Of a DNA stretch of 64,000 bases, positions 1 to 8,517 are shown piece by piece. The DNA is taken from contig CABYFG010000005.1 of NCBI GenBank assembly GCA_902518185.1, forward strand, positions 1-64,000. Reading direction: 5' to 3'. Below the pieces are notes generated by a model. The model was not told the DNA's origin, did not search any database, and saw nothing but the letters and a program-made list of their open reading frames with translations. The DNA comes from an uncultured Pelagibacteraceae bacterium. Lineage in GTDB: Bacteria > Pseudomonadota > Alphaproteobacteria > Pelagibacterales > Pelagibacteraceae. The translations under genes were made by a program, and so were the position numbers. How positions within the stretch are numbered: the stretch's first letter is position 1; each line of letters starts with the position of its first letter.

Positions 1-1445
1 TTACTACCATTACTACCAACATCGATGTGGTTTTTACCAAATCTAAACGCAAGCCCCTTAACACTACTCTCATTGCTAAGTTTATCCATACCAACAGTAA
101 TTGCATTTGTCCCTATTTTTCTACTTGAAGCAATGTCTGCGTCTCCTACTTTTCCAACTGCAATACTTCCTTCGCTCCAGTAAAATATATCCTTATCTTT
201 ATTTGCTGAGTTTTTTTCAACAGCTGATGCTTTAATCGCTTGAGTAAGTGATGCTAATTTTTGGTTAGTAAAGTTAATATCAATATTAAAATTTGTTAAA
301 TTTTGTTTATCTTTGTTTCTTCTGATCCATTTTAATCGATTTAAAACAGTATCTGTTGAGTGACCGATTGTTCTTGTTGCAAGTTCCATTTGAGCAATTG
401 CCATCCCAGTTCTAACGCTATTTTCTGTGATTGAAGAACATTTGCCAGTTACAACACTAAATGCACAAGCTAAATTATATTCAAATACTATCTCATCATT
501 ACGATTTATTGAAAACATTTTAGATCCATCTTTACTAAATGTAATATCATTTAGATCATCCTGATCTGAGTCGATAGCCTGCAAGTCTATTTGACCATCT
601 GAAGTTGCTGTAGATATATCAAATGCAACGTTAAGAGAATATTGTTCTACAAAAGAGTTAGCGCTATTTCCTTTATAAGATACAAATAGTCTTTTTCCAT
701 CGCTGGTAAATGTTATCCCAAAAGGGTTATGTGCTTGAAGTGAAATTGCTGTAGATGAGGCAAGAGTCAATGTGCTTAAATCATATGGAGTTGATAAACT
801 GTATTGTTTAATAGACTGGGGGTTCCCTGTCTCCCTTTCATTCATGGTCAGAAACATTTTTGTTCCATCATTAGTTATAAACATACCTTGGAGATTGTTA
901 TTATCATCAGTTGATCGATCCCCTATATTCGTACCGTTTTGAAGCGCATTTGTATCAACATCAACATCAGAGTGATATGTGCACGTTGAAATATCGTATG
1001 CAGTTGTTAGGTCTAATCTGTTAACGAAAGAAGTTTGTTTATCATTTAAGCCACGCTGCATCGTAAATATTTTCATTCCATCATTAGCGAATTTAAAACC
1101 TAGAGTGGCTCCAGTCGATCGATGGGAGCTAGAGTGATCTGGATCAACAACTGAACAACGTTCATCGTTACCAGCATAAGTCGCTGTTGAAATATCATAA
1201 GGTACAGAAAGCGTATACTCGTTTATTTTATCATCTGATCTATGAGCAGCAGTGTTATTTAGACCATTATGAAACGTTAAAAACATTTTTGTACCATCAT
1301 CGTTGAATTGAACAGTACCCATTTTATCTGCAGAACCAGGATCATTGAAAGTTCTTTTATCAATCTGTGTTACCATCGCAGCAAATGAATTAGAAAATGA
1401 TATTAGAAAGAAAAATATTATTAATATTTTTTTTACTAACATCAT
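1..1445 (-). CDS. Autotransporter-like surface protein, partial (3' end beyond window start); signal peptide, beta-propeller-like repeats, start of an outer-membrane beta-domain-like region
   Basis: Open minus frame from ATG at 1445 (MMLVKKILIIFFFLISFSNSFAAMVTQ...) to position 1 in the same frame. Repeats such as 'YTLSVPYDISTATY', 'YSLSTPYDLSTLTL', 'YSLNVAFDISTATS', each preceded by 'DGTKMF'-type strings; end reads '...KGLAFRFGKNHIDVGSNGS'. Not in ORF track because it is open at the edge. Confidence 0.75.
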   Translation of the reverse strand, partial: MMLVKKILIIFFFLISFSNSFAAMVTQIDKRTFNDPGSADKMGTVQFNDDGTKMFLTFHNGLNNTAAHRSDDKINEYTLSVPYDISTATYAGNDERCSVVDPDHSSSHRSTGATLGFKFANDGMKIFTMQRGLNDKQTSFVNRLDLTTAYDISTCTYHSDVDVDTNALQNGTNIGDRSTDDNNNLQGMFITNDGTKMFLTMNERETGNPQSIKQYSLSTPYDLSTLTLASSTAISLQAHNPFGITFTSDGKRLFVSYKGNSANSFVEQYSLNVAFDISTATSDGQIDLQAIDSDQDDLNDITFSKDGSKMFSINRNDEIVFEYNLACAFSVVTGKCSSITENSVRTGMAIAQMELATRTIGHSTDTVLNRLKWIRRNKDKQNLTNFNIDINFTNQKLASLTQAIKASAVEKNSANKDKDIFYWSEGSIAVGKVGDADIASSRKIGTNAITVGMDKLSNESSVKGLAFRFGKNHIDVGSNGS

Positions 1446-1461
1446 AAAACTGAAATTTAAT

Positions 1462-1872
1462 TTATCCTATTATAGCGTCAAATATTTTAGGTGCCCATTT
1501 TTTAGCATCTTGAGAAGTGACGTGAAAATCAAATTTATCAGGTTTAACAAACATTTTATTTGTATCATCAAATCTACCTTCCTCAATTGTATCCACCCAA
1601 ACAACATAATCAGCTGGAAAAAGTTTCCTTGCCTCAGGAGTTGGACAAATAAAATCTGCAACAACATAATTTCCCCCCTCTTTTAATTTAAGGGCAAAAT
1701 CTGCCATTCTCTTTGCTTGTCTTTTTCTACCTTCCTCAGAAAAATCCCAATCATTAGCTGCTTTTCTAACCTCGTCAGCATTTAATCTTTTTGCCTTAAT
1801 CATAGGAGCTAACTCATTTGCTAATGTTGTTTTACCTGCTCCGGGTAATCCCATTATCAAAATTATTTTCAT
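1462..1872 (-). CDS. P-loop kinase, adenylylsulfate kinase/AAA-like
   Basis: Walker A GLPGAGKTTLA near N-terminus; start probably Met6 of the ORF (MKIILIMGLPGAGKTT). Confidence 0.7.
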   Translation of the reverse strand: MKIILIMGLPGAGKTTLANELAPMIKAKRLNADEVRKAANDWDFSEEGRKRQAKRMADFALKLKEGGNYVVADFICPTPEARKLFPADYVVWVDTIEEGRFDDTNKMFVKPDKFDFHVTSQDAKKWAPKIFDAIIG

Positions 1873-1952
1873 GTAAGTTTGTGACAATAAAAATCGATTC
1901 TATCAAGCTGAATTTCTTTGACAGCCTTTCCTAAAAGGATAATTATCATCAA

Positions 1953-2681
1953 ATGAAATTTTCATTAGAAATTGGCCCTCAAACTGACCTTGATACAGTT
2001 CCAGATGTAAGAGATATTTATATAACAATGTTACCTGGTGGAGATTATAGAGAAACAGCTCAACAGGCAGTTGAGTTAGTAAAAAAAGGCTTCAATCCAG
2101 TACCCCATTTTCCTGCTCGTTCAATGCAAGATGAAAAACAGCTTAAAGATTATGTTTCTAGATGTAAAGATGGGGGTGTAAAAAAAGTTTTGGTAATCGG
2201 AGGTGGCAGAGAGCCAATGGGAAAGTTTGATAGCTCTTTCCAACTTTTGGAGACAGGTTATTTTGATAAGTTAACTATAGGAATAGCTGGACACCCAGAG
2301 GGGAGTCCTGATATATCGGATTCAGATTTAGAAAAAGCTATGAATGATAAAAAGCCTTATGCTGACTATATAGTAACTCAATGGTTACTTGATCCTCAGC
2401 CAATCATAGATTTTATTTCTAAACAAAGTATTCCAGTTCATGTGGGAATTACTGGTCCTCTAAAAATATCAAGCTTAATAAAATTTGCAAATATTGTTGG
2501 AGCAAAAAATTCTCTAAATTTTCTAAAGTCTAATTTTACTAAGGCATTGGACTTATTAAAACCTAAAGACCCTAATGATTTGATTGGAAAAATAAAATCA
2601 CATACTGAATTTTTCCATATTTATACATTCGGCGGCTTGAAGGAAACTAACAAGTGGTTGAAGGAGAATAACTATGTCTAA
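1953..2681 (+). CDS. Methylenetetrahydrofolate reductase (MetF)-like protein
   Basis: Protein pattern (FNPVPHFPARSM...VLVIGGGREPMGKF...GIAGHPEGSPD) typical of MTHFR family; overlaps the start of a GcvT-family gene by 8 nt. Confidence 0.75.
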   Translation: MKFSLEIGPQTDLDTVPDVRDIYITMLPGGDYRETAQQAVELVKKGFNPVPHFPARSMQDEKQLKDYVSRCKDGGVKKVLVIGGGREPMGKFDSSFQLLETGYFDKLTIGIAGHPEGSPDISDSDLEKAMNDKKPYADYIVTQWLLDPQPIIDFISKQSIPVHVGITGPLKISSLIKFANIVGAKNSLNFLKSNFTKALDLLKPKDPNDLIGKIKSHTEFFHIYTFGGLKETNKWLKENNYV

Positions 2682-4032
2682 AGAATTTGATTATACAAAA
2701 TTAAAACACTTTACTTCAGTTGATCAATCAGATCGTGCAGTACCATATAACTTAAGACAAAGTGGACCAACTAAAGTTGAAATGCTTATTTCTACAAGAG
2801 TTAGAAAGTCTCCGTATTGGCATTTATCGATGCAAGCTGGATGTTGGAGAGCAACAGTATATAATCGTATTTATCATCCCAGAGGTTATGTAAAACCTGA
2901 GGATGGTGGAGCAATGGTCGAGTATGATGCAATTGTTAATCACGTTACAATGTGGAACGTAGCTGTTGAAAGACAAATAAAAGTTAAAGGCCCTGATGCG
3001 GAAAAGTTTGTTGATTATGTAATTACAAGAGATGCAACTAAAATTTCTCCAATGAGAGCGCGTTACGTTATTTTATGTAATGCTTACGGCGGTGTATTAA
3101 ATGATCCAATCCTTCTTAGAATTTCAAAAGATGAGTTTTGGTTTTCATTGTCAGACTCTGATATTGGTATGTATTTGCAAGGCGTAAATGCTGATGGAAA
3201 ATTTAATTGTAAAATAGAAGAAACTGACCATTGTCCTGTTCAAATTCAAGGACCAAAATCAAAAGCTTTAATGAAAGATCTTTGTGGAGATCAGTTTGAT
3301 TTAGATAATATGCCCTTCTATGGACTAGCTGAGGCAAAAATTGGTGGTAGAAGTTGTGTAATATCCCAATCTGGTTTTTCTGGTGAAGCTGGATATGAAA
3401 TTTATTTAAGAAATGCAACTCTATATGCAGATGACATGTGGAATGCAGTTCTCGAGGCTGGTAAAAAACATAACTTAATGGTTATTGCACCAGCACATCA
3501 TAGAAGAATTCAAGCTGGAATTCTTTCATGGGGACAGGATATGGATCAACAACATAATCCTTTTCAATGTAATCTTGGATATCAAGTTTCATTATCTGGA
3601 AAAGGTGAATGGAATAAAAAAGCAGATTACGTTGGTAAAGAAGTTTTAGAAAAAATGGGTAAAGATATAAAAGCTGGCAAAAAACCATACAAACTACAAC
3701 TTGTTGGGTTTGAACTTGGTGGAAAACCAATTGAAGATTATGCTCCAGATTTTTGGCTTGTATCGAGTGAAAATGGTGGTGAACCAATAGGTTTTTTAAC
3801 CTCTCCTTGGTATCATCCAGAAAAAAAAATAAATATAGCAATGGGATATGTTCCTTTTGATGGAAGTTTAAATCCTAATGGTTTTCCTAAAAATAAAGTT
3901 GGAACTAAATTTAAAGTTCACCTACCTGAAAAATACTCTGAAACTCCAGGTAAACCTGTGGATGCTGTAACAGTAGACATACCGTTTAAAGAGTCTTATA
4001 ACGCAAATACTAGAGAAGTAGTTAAAGGTTGA
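2674..4032 (+). CDS. GcvT/DmdA-family tetrahydrofolate-dependent methyltransferase (aminomethyltransferase-like)
   Basis: 452 aa; motifs TVYNRIYHPRGY, WNVAVERQIKVKGPDAEKFVDYVITRD, VQIQGPKSKALM, SGFSGEAGYEIYL characteristic of the DmdA/GcvT superfamily. Confidence 0.8.
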   Translation: MSKEFDYTKLKHFTSVDQSDRAVPYNLRQSGPTKVEMLISTRVRKSPYWHLSMQAGCWRATVYNRIYHPRGYVKPEDGGAMVEYDAIVNHVTMWNVAVERQIKVKGPDAEKFVDYVITRDATKISPMRARYVILCNAYGGVLNDPILLRISKDEFWFSLSDSDIGMYLQGVNADGKFNCKIEETDHCPVQIQGPKSKALMKDLCGDQFDLDNMPFYGLAEAKIGGRSCVISQSGFSGEAGYEIYLRNATLYADDMWNAVLEAGKKHNLMVIAPAHHRRIQAGILSWGQDMDQQHNPFQCNLGYQVSLSGKGEWNKKADYVGKEVLEKMGKDIKAGKKPYKLQLVGFELGGKPIEDYAPDFWLVSSENGGEPIGFLTSPWYHPEKKINIAMGYVPFDGSLNPNGFPKNKVGTKFKVHLPEKYSETPGKPVDAVTVDIPFKESYNANTREVVKG

Positions 4033-4059
4033 AAGTATATACTCCTCACATAGGAGATC

Positions 4060-4164
4060 ATGACTAAAGGATTTTTAATAGCTATTTGCATTATCATAGC
4101 TATTGCTTTATTAATCTTTCCATTAATTGTTTCTTATAAAGAACAAAAAAATAAAAAAAAATAA
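4060..4164 (+). CDS. Small single-pass membrane protein (34 aa)
   Basis: ATG at 4060 preceded by 'taggag'; MTKGFLIAICIIIAIALLIFPLIVSYKEQKNKKK; stop abuts ATG of next gene at 4165. Not in ORF track. Confidence 0.6.
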   Translation: MTKGFLIAICIIIAIALLIFPLIVSYKEQKNKKK

Positions 4165-4707
4165 ATGTTTGGTGAATTTCTTAATATTGTATTTAAGTCC
4201 ATTAAGTTAGATAAATCTCTTTATACTGATAATAGAAATTTTGGTGAGGCATCAATATATTTTGCAGGATTGATAATGATTTTAGATGGAGTAGCTGGAG
4301 CTGTTGCTGCTAATACAATTATGAAAACTGCAATAGGCATGTCTGGTTTAACTGCGATCCTTACATGGTTTGTTTGGGCCATTTTTATTTATGTAATTGG
4401 TGTAAAACTTTTTCCAGATAAACAAACTAAAGTTCCATTTAAAAAAGTTTTGACTGCGGTTGGTTATGCTCATGCTCCAGGACTATTAAGATTTTTTGCT
4501 GTCACTCCAGAATTGATGATACCTATTATTTTCCTTACACAATTTTGGATTTTTGCTGCTTTGATAATTTCAATTAAACAAATATTAAACTTAAAATCAA
4601 ACTTAAAATCTTTTGGTATTGTATTCCTATCCTTTTTAATTATTGCGTTTCTATCAATATCGTTTGTCATGAGCAGAATGAATATGATGCCAGTTAATCA
4701 CATCTAA
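4165..4707 (+). CDS. Yip1-family-like integral membrane protein
   Basis: Multiple hydrophobic segments; overall Yip1-like pattern. Confidence 0.6.
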   Translation: MFGEFLNIVFKSIKLDKSLYTDNRNFGEASIYFAGLIMILDGVAGAVAANTIMKTAIGMSGLTAILTWFVWAIFIYVIGVKLFPDKQTKVPFKKVLTAVGYAHAPGLLRFFAVTPELMIPIIFLTQFWIFAALIISIKQILNLKSNLKSFGIVFLSFLIIAFLSISFVMSRMNMMPVNHI

Positions 4708-4865
4708 ACTGGAAATATTGTTTTCGAAATTCTGCAAGACTCACAAATTTTAAATCCTATCAATATAAGATTTTGTGAAACACTCTTATGTTCTTTTTTA
4801 CATTCAGAGCAAATATCGTTTAATTCATCAAAAACTTTTTTTTTTATTTCTTTATTTTCAGTCAT
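4704..4865 (-). CDS. Small protein with two CxxC pairs (53 aa, zinc-ribbon-like)
   Basis: MTENKEIKKKVFDELNDICSECKKEHKSVSQNLILIGFKICESCRISKTIFPV; convergent 4-nt overlap with preceding gene. Not in ORF track. Confidence 0.6.
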   Translation of the reverse strand: MTENKEIKKKVFDELNDICSECKKEHKSVSQNLILIGFKICESCRISKTIFPV

Positions 4866-4905
4866 GACTTATTGTATTGAAATAATAATTATATGAAAAT
4901 AAATC

Positions 4906-5397
4906 ATGAATAAAAATAAAAATCTCAAAGTTTCTGTGATTATGGGAAGTCAGTCTGACTACAAAACGATGAAATTAACCATTAAGGTTTTGAAAATAAT
5001 GGGTATTAAATTTGAAACCAAAATAATATCAGCTCACAGAACGCCACAAAGAATGTACGATTATGCTATATCTGCGTTAAGAAATAATATTGGGGTAATA
5101 ATAGCTGGAGCAGGTGGATCAGCTCATCTTCCTGGAATGATTTCAGCGCTCACGTCACTTCCAGTTTTGGGTGTGCCCATAGAGAGTAAAAAGTTAAAAG
5201 GCATTGATAGTTTACTCTCCATTGCTCAAATGCCTAAAGGAATACCGGTAGGCACCCTAGCTATCGGAGAAGATGGGGCGATTAATGCAGGACTACTCGC
5301 AGCATCAATTATTGCAAATCATGACCATAAAGTAAAAAAAAAACTTAATAAGTGGCGTTTATCTCAAACTAAATCTGTTAAAAAGAAGCCCAAGTAA
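4906..5397 (+). CDS. purE: N5-carboxyaminoimidazole ribonucleotide mutase
   Basis: VIMGSQSDYKTM, SAHRTPQRM, AGAGGSAHLPGM, LPVLGVPI motifs; followed by purK. Confidence 0.97.
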   Translation: MNKNKNLKVSVIMGSQSDYKTMKLTIKVLKIMGIKFETKIISAHRTPQRMYDYAISALRNNIGVIIAGAGGSAHLPGMISALTSLPVLGVPIESKKLKGIDSLLSIAQMPKGIPVGTLAIGEDGAINAGLLAASIIANHDHKVKKKLNKWRLSQTKSVKKKPK

Positions 5398-5410
5398 ATA
5401 TTATCAAGTA

Positions 5411-6448
5411 ATGAAATTAGGTATCATAGGTGGTGGTCAATTAGGTAGCTTACTTTGTCAAGCTGCAAAAAAATTAAATATAAAAACTATAGTTTTTTGT
5501 GACGATATAGATGCACCTGCACAAAATTTCTCAGATGAGTTTATATTTGCAAAATATAATGATAAAATAAAGATTAAAGAATTTGTTAGTAAAGTTGATG
5601 TAATTACATTTGAATTCGAAAATATTCCTTACGATACTTTAAATGAGATGAATAAATCAAAAAAAGTTTTACCAAAACCATCCGTAAACAGACTTATCCA
5701 ACATCGACTAGCGGAAAAAGATTTTATCAATAAGTTAAATATTAGAACTACAAGATATGTATCTATAGAGAAAAAATCTGATTTAGAAACTTTAGAGGAT
5801 TTTTTTCCGGGCATACTTAAAACAACTACAATGGGTTACGATGGTAAGGGCCAATATCCCATAAACAAAATGGAAGATTTAAATTTACTAAATATTGATT
5901 TTTCAAAAGAATACATTTTAGAAAAAATTGTAAAACTTAAAAAAGAAATATCAGTTATTATTACTAGATTTGGAAATAACAGCTATGAAATTTATGAGCC
6001 TATCGAAAATACTCACGAGGAACAAATATTAAAATATTCTCAAATACCAGCTCAGATAAATGAAAAAATATTTAATCTGTCTAAAGAATGGGCAACTACC
6101 ATTGCAGAAGAATTAAAATTTGTTGGTACATTATGTGTTGAATTTTTTATTGACAGAAATGATAATCTATATGTGAATGAAATTGCACCTAGAGTTCACA
6201 ATTCTGGTCATTTAACCATCAATGCATATAATGTAAGTCAATTTGAAAACCACATAAGAGCTATTTGCTCACTTGAAAAAATAGAATTAAAAAAATTATC
6301 AAATGCAAAAATGGTAAATTTAATTGGAAATCAAATTTTACCTTACAGAGAAAATTTAAGTCTAAAACAGAATGAATTTTTTTTTGATTATCTTAAAAGA
6401 GAGGTCAAAACTAAAAGAAAAATGGGTCATATAACAACTTTGATATAA
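5411..6448 (+). CDS. purK: N5-carboxyaminoimidazole ribonucleotide synthase
   Basis: GIIGGGQLGSLL, ATP-grasp pattern, NEIAPRVHNSGHLT. Confidence 0.96.
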   Translation: MKLGIIGGGQLGSLLCQAAKKLNIKTIVFCDDIDAPAQNFSDEFIFAKYNDKIKIKEFVSKVDVITFEFENIPYDTLNEMNKSKKVLPKPSVNRLIQHRLAEKDFINKLNIRTTRYVSIEKKSDLETLEDFFPGILKTTTMGYDGKGQYPINKMEDLNLLNIDFSKEYILEKIVKLKKEISVIITRFGNNSYEIYEPIENTHEEQILKYSQIPAQINEKIFNLSKEWATTIAEELKFVGTLCVEFFIDRNDNLYVNEIAPRVHNSGHLTINAYNVSQFENHIRAICSLEKIELKKLSNAKMVNLIGNQILPYRENLSLKQNEFFFDYLKREVKTKRKMGHITTLI

Positions 6449-6916
6449 ATGATTACATCAATTGAGGGAAATTTTGATAACTTGGAAGTCAATAATCTTT
6501 TAAAAAAACATTTCATTGAATTAAGAGCTGCTTCACCAGAGGGAAGTGCACACGTATTAGATATACCTGGTTTAAAAGAAAGTTCGATTAAGTTTTGGAG
6601 TTTGTGGGAGAATGAAAAACTTATTGGTTGTGGAGCGTTAAAATTACTTAGTGATGAGCATGGTGAATTTAAATCTATTCGAGTACACGATAGATTTAGA
6701 AAAAAAGGATATGGTATAAAAATTATCGAACATCTTATTAATAAAGCAAGGAAGCTCAATGTGAAAAGATTAAGTATTGAAACAGGAGCAGGGGCATTCT
6801 TTAATCCTGCTAGAAAACTCTTTAAAAAATGTAATTTTAAGCCTTGTAAACCTTTCGCCCATTATAAAGAGGACATAAATTCAATTTATTTAACTAAGTT
6901 TATAAACCACGATTGA
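6449..6916 (+). CDS. GNAT-family N-acetyltransferase
   Basis: SIRVHDRFRKKGYGIKIIEHLI acetyl-CoA-binding motif A. Confidence 0.88.
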   Translation: MITSIEGNFDNLEVNNLLKKHFIELRAASPEGSAHVLDIPGLKESSIKFWSLWENEKLIGCGALKLLSDEHGEFKSIRVHDRFRKKGYGIKIIEHLINKARKLNVKRLSIETGAGAFFNPARKLFKKCNFKPCKPFAHYKEDINSIYLTKFINHD

Positions 6917-6981
6917 GATAAAAATTTAATAAAATCTCTAATTTTGTTGACAAAACCCAATAAATTCTAAAGAAAGCTAAG

Positions 6982-7001
6982 ATTACTTAATTATAAGTAA
7001 T
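6982..7001 (+). promoter_or_regulatory. Perfect 8-bp inverted repeat (ATTACTTA-ATTA-TAAGTAAT) in the cold-shock gene leader
   Basis: Direct reading; lies between a TTGACA-like -35 (6947-6952) and the ATG at 7031. Confidence 0.5.
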
Positions 7002-7030
7002 TAATTAACTAACAAATAATAAGAAAAAAT

Positions 7031-7237
7031 ATGAGTCTACAAGGAAAAGTAAAATGGTTCAATCCAACTAAAGGTTTTGGTTTTATTGAGCGTGATGATA
7101 AAGAAAAAGATGTGTTCGTACATGTCTCTGCTGTTAGAGACGCGGGTATGAATGGTTTAAATGAAGGTCAAGCATTGACTTTCGATGTTGAAGATGGTCC
7201 AAAAGGTCCTTCAGCAGTTAATCTAAAAACTGCATAA
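7031..7237 (+). CDS. Cold-shock protein, CspA family
   Basis: [19 protein letters not shown]...[12 protein letters not shown]1/RNP2 cold-shock domain. Confidence 0.97.
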   Translation: MSLQGKVKWFNPTKGFGFIERDDKEKDVFVHVSAVRDAGMNGLNEGQALTFDVEDGPKGPSAVNLKTA

Positions 7238-7253
7238 TTTTCATTAATAATTT

Positions 7254-7312
7254 ATTGGCTAAAATAATTTAAATTCTTAGATAGAAAATTTACATACCTT
7301 TTTTTAGCCAAT
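7254..7312 (+). repeat. Inverted repeat with perfect 11-bp arms (ATTGGCTAAAA / TTTTAGCCAAT) between the csp gene and the racemase
   Basis: Direct reading; arms 7254-7264 and 7302-7312. Confidence 0.6.
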
Positions 7313-7334
7313 ATTTTATTAAAATATTAATATT

Positions 7335-8072
7335 ATGATTGGTATTCTTGGAGGAATGGGGACACAAGCTGGTCTTGATTTTTGTAACAAGCTTGCTGTT
7401 TTAAATCGAGGTAAAATTGACCAAGAATATCCACTATTTATTTTATATAATAAATCTAATATTCCAGGTCGCCCAGAGTCTATTGGTGTACATACTAGTA
7501 GAATATTAGATAAGTCATATAAAAATAAGAAATATAAAATAGTTCTCAAAAGTTTACTTAAAGGTTGTCAACTACTCAGGAAAAGTAACTGTAAGTTTAT
7601 AGTTATACCATGTAATACAGCTCACTACTGGTATGATGATCTTAAGAAAAAAATTAATTTACCTTTTATAAATATGCCTAAAGAAGTTTTCAAACACACA
7701 ATTAAAAAATGTAAAAAGAATTCTTCAATAGGTTTATTGGCAACTGAAGGGACCTTAAAAACTGGAGTTTATAATAAATATTTTGATCAAGATTATGTTT
7801 TAATATCTCCAAGCCCAATATTGCAAAAAAATTCAGTAAATAAAGCAATTAAATTTGTAAAAATGGGTAATGTCAAAAAAGCGAGTAAAATCATTCAGCC
7901 AGCTATTAAATATTTAATTAAAAAAAAATGTAAAAAAATTATTTTGGGTTGCACGGAGCTACCAATAGCTATTTTTGCTTTTAGATCATTTAAAGAAATT
8001 AAAACTTCTAAATTATTTTTAGATCCCAATTTAATTTTGGCTCAATCTGCTATGAGAAGATATAACAGATAA
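7335..8072 (+). CDS. Aspartate/glutamate racemase family protein
   Basis: IGILGGMGTQAGLDF, VIPCNTAHYWYDDL, ILGCTELPIA motifs with both catalytic Cys. Confidence 0.9.
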   Translation: MIGILGGMGTQAGLDFCNKLAVLNRGKIDQEYPLFILYNKSNIPGRPESIGVHTSRILDKSYKNKKYKIVLKSLLKGCQLLRKSNCKFIVIPCNTAHYWYDDLKKKINLPFINMPKEVFKHTIKKCKKNSSIGLLATEGTLKTGVYNKYFDQDYVLISPSPILQKNSVNKAIKFVKMGNVKKASKIIQPAIKYLIKKKCKKIILGCTELPIAIFAFRSFKEIKTSKLFLDPNLILAQSAMRRYNR

Positions 8073-8075
8073 ATA

Positions 8076-8516
8076 ATGAAGCCTATAGAAAGACCATATG
8101 TTCTATATGTTGCTGAAACTATTTACTCTGATATTTGCCAGATCAAAAAAAAAAATCCAAATTTTTCAAATGAAGATGCAATTAATGCATTTATCGAAAC
8201 GAAAAGATATAATGAAATTAGCCGTGGTGAATATCATGATGATTGGCTGAGAGATTTGAAAGAGAATGGTTTTGTAGATAAAAAAACTAAAAAAAAGATT
8301 CCAGAAGAGACAATAAATTTACTTAAAATCCAAAAGGATTTGATGATTAAACAATTAATCAAATTCCCAGATCTGTATTACACCAAAAATAATACTTCTC
8401 TTGATGTTTCAAGAAGAGCTTTTGATCATCTTTGGCGACTCTGTGAAAGTTACGAGTTATGGTGTAAAGAAACTAAGCAAAATGAATTATTAATATTGAA
8501 TATTTGTAAAACTTAA
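8076..8516 (+). CDS. Hypothetical protein
   Basis: Open frame in a tightly packed plus-strand run; no recognised family. Confidence 0.6.
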   Translation: MKPIERPYVLYVAETIYSDICQIKKKNPNFSNEDAINAFIETKRYNEISRGEYHDDWLRDLKENGFVDKKTKKKIPEETINLLKIQKDLMIKQLIKFPDLYYTKNNTSLDVSRRAFDHLWRLCESYELWCKETKQNELLILNICKT

Positions 8517-8517
8517 A

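Noticed and set aside
1345-1686. 113-aa plus-strand ORF
   Set aside because: Antisense to the autotransporter start and the P-loop kinase; AT-rich, low-complexity translation with no recognisable family.
2674-4032. Calling this gene dmdA
   Set aside because: It has DmdA/GcvT superfamily signatures, but its length (452 aa) and N-terminus differ from the characterised DmdA; substrate not supported.
6427-6759. 110-aa minus ORF over the GNAT gene
   Set aside because: Antisense shadow of a well-supported acetyltransferase.
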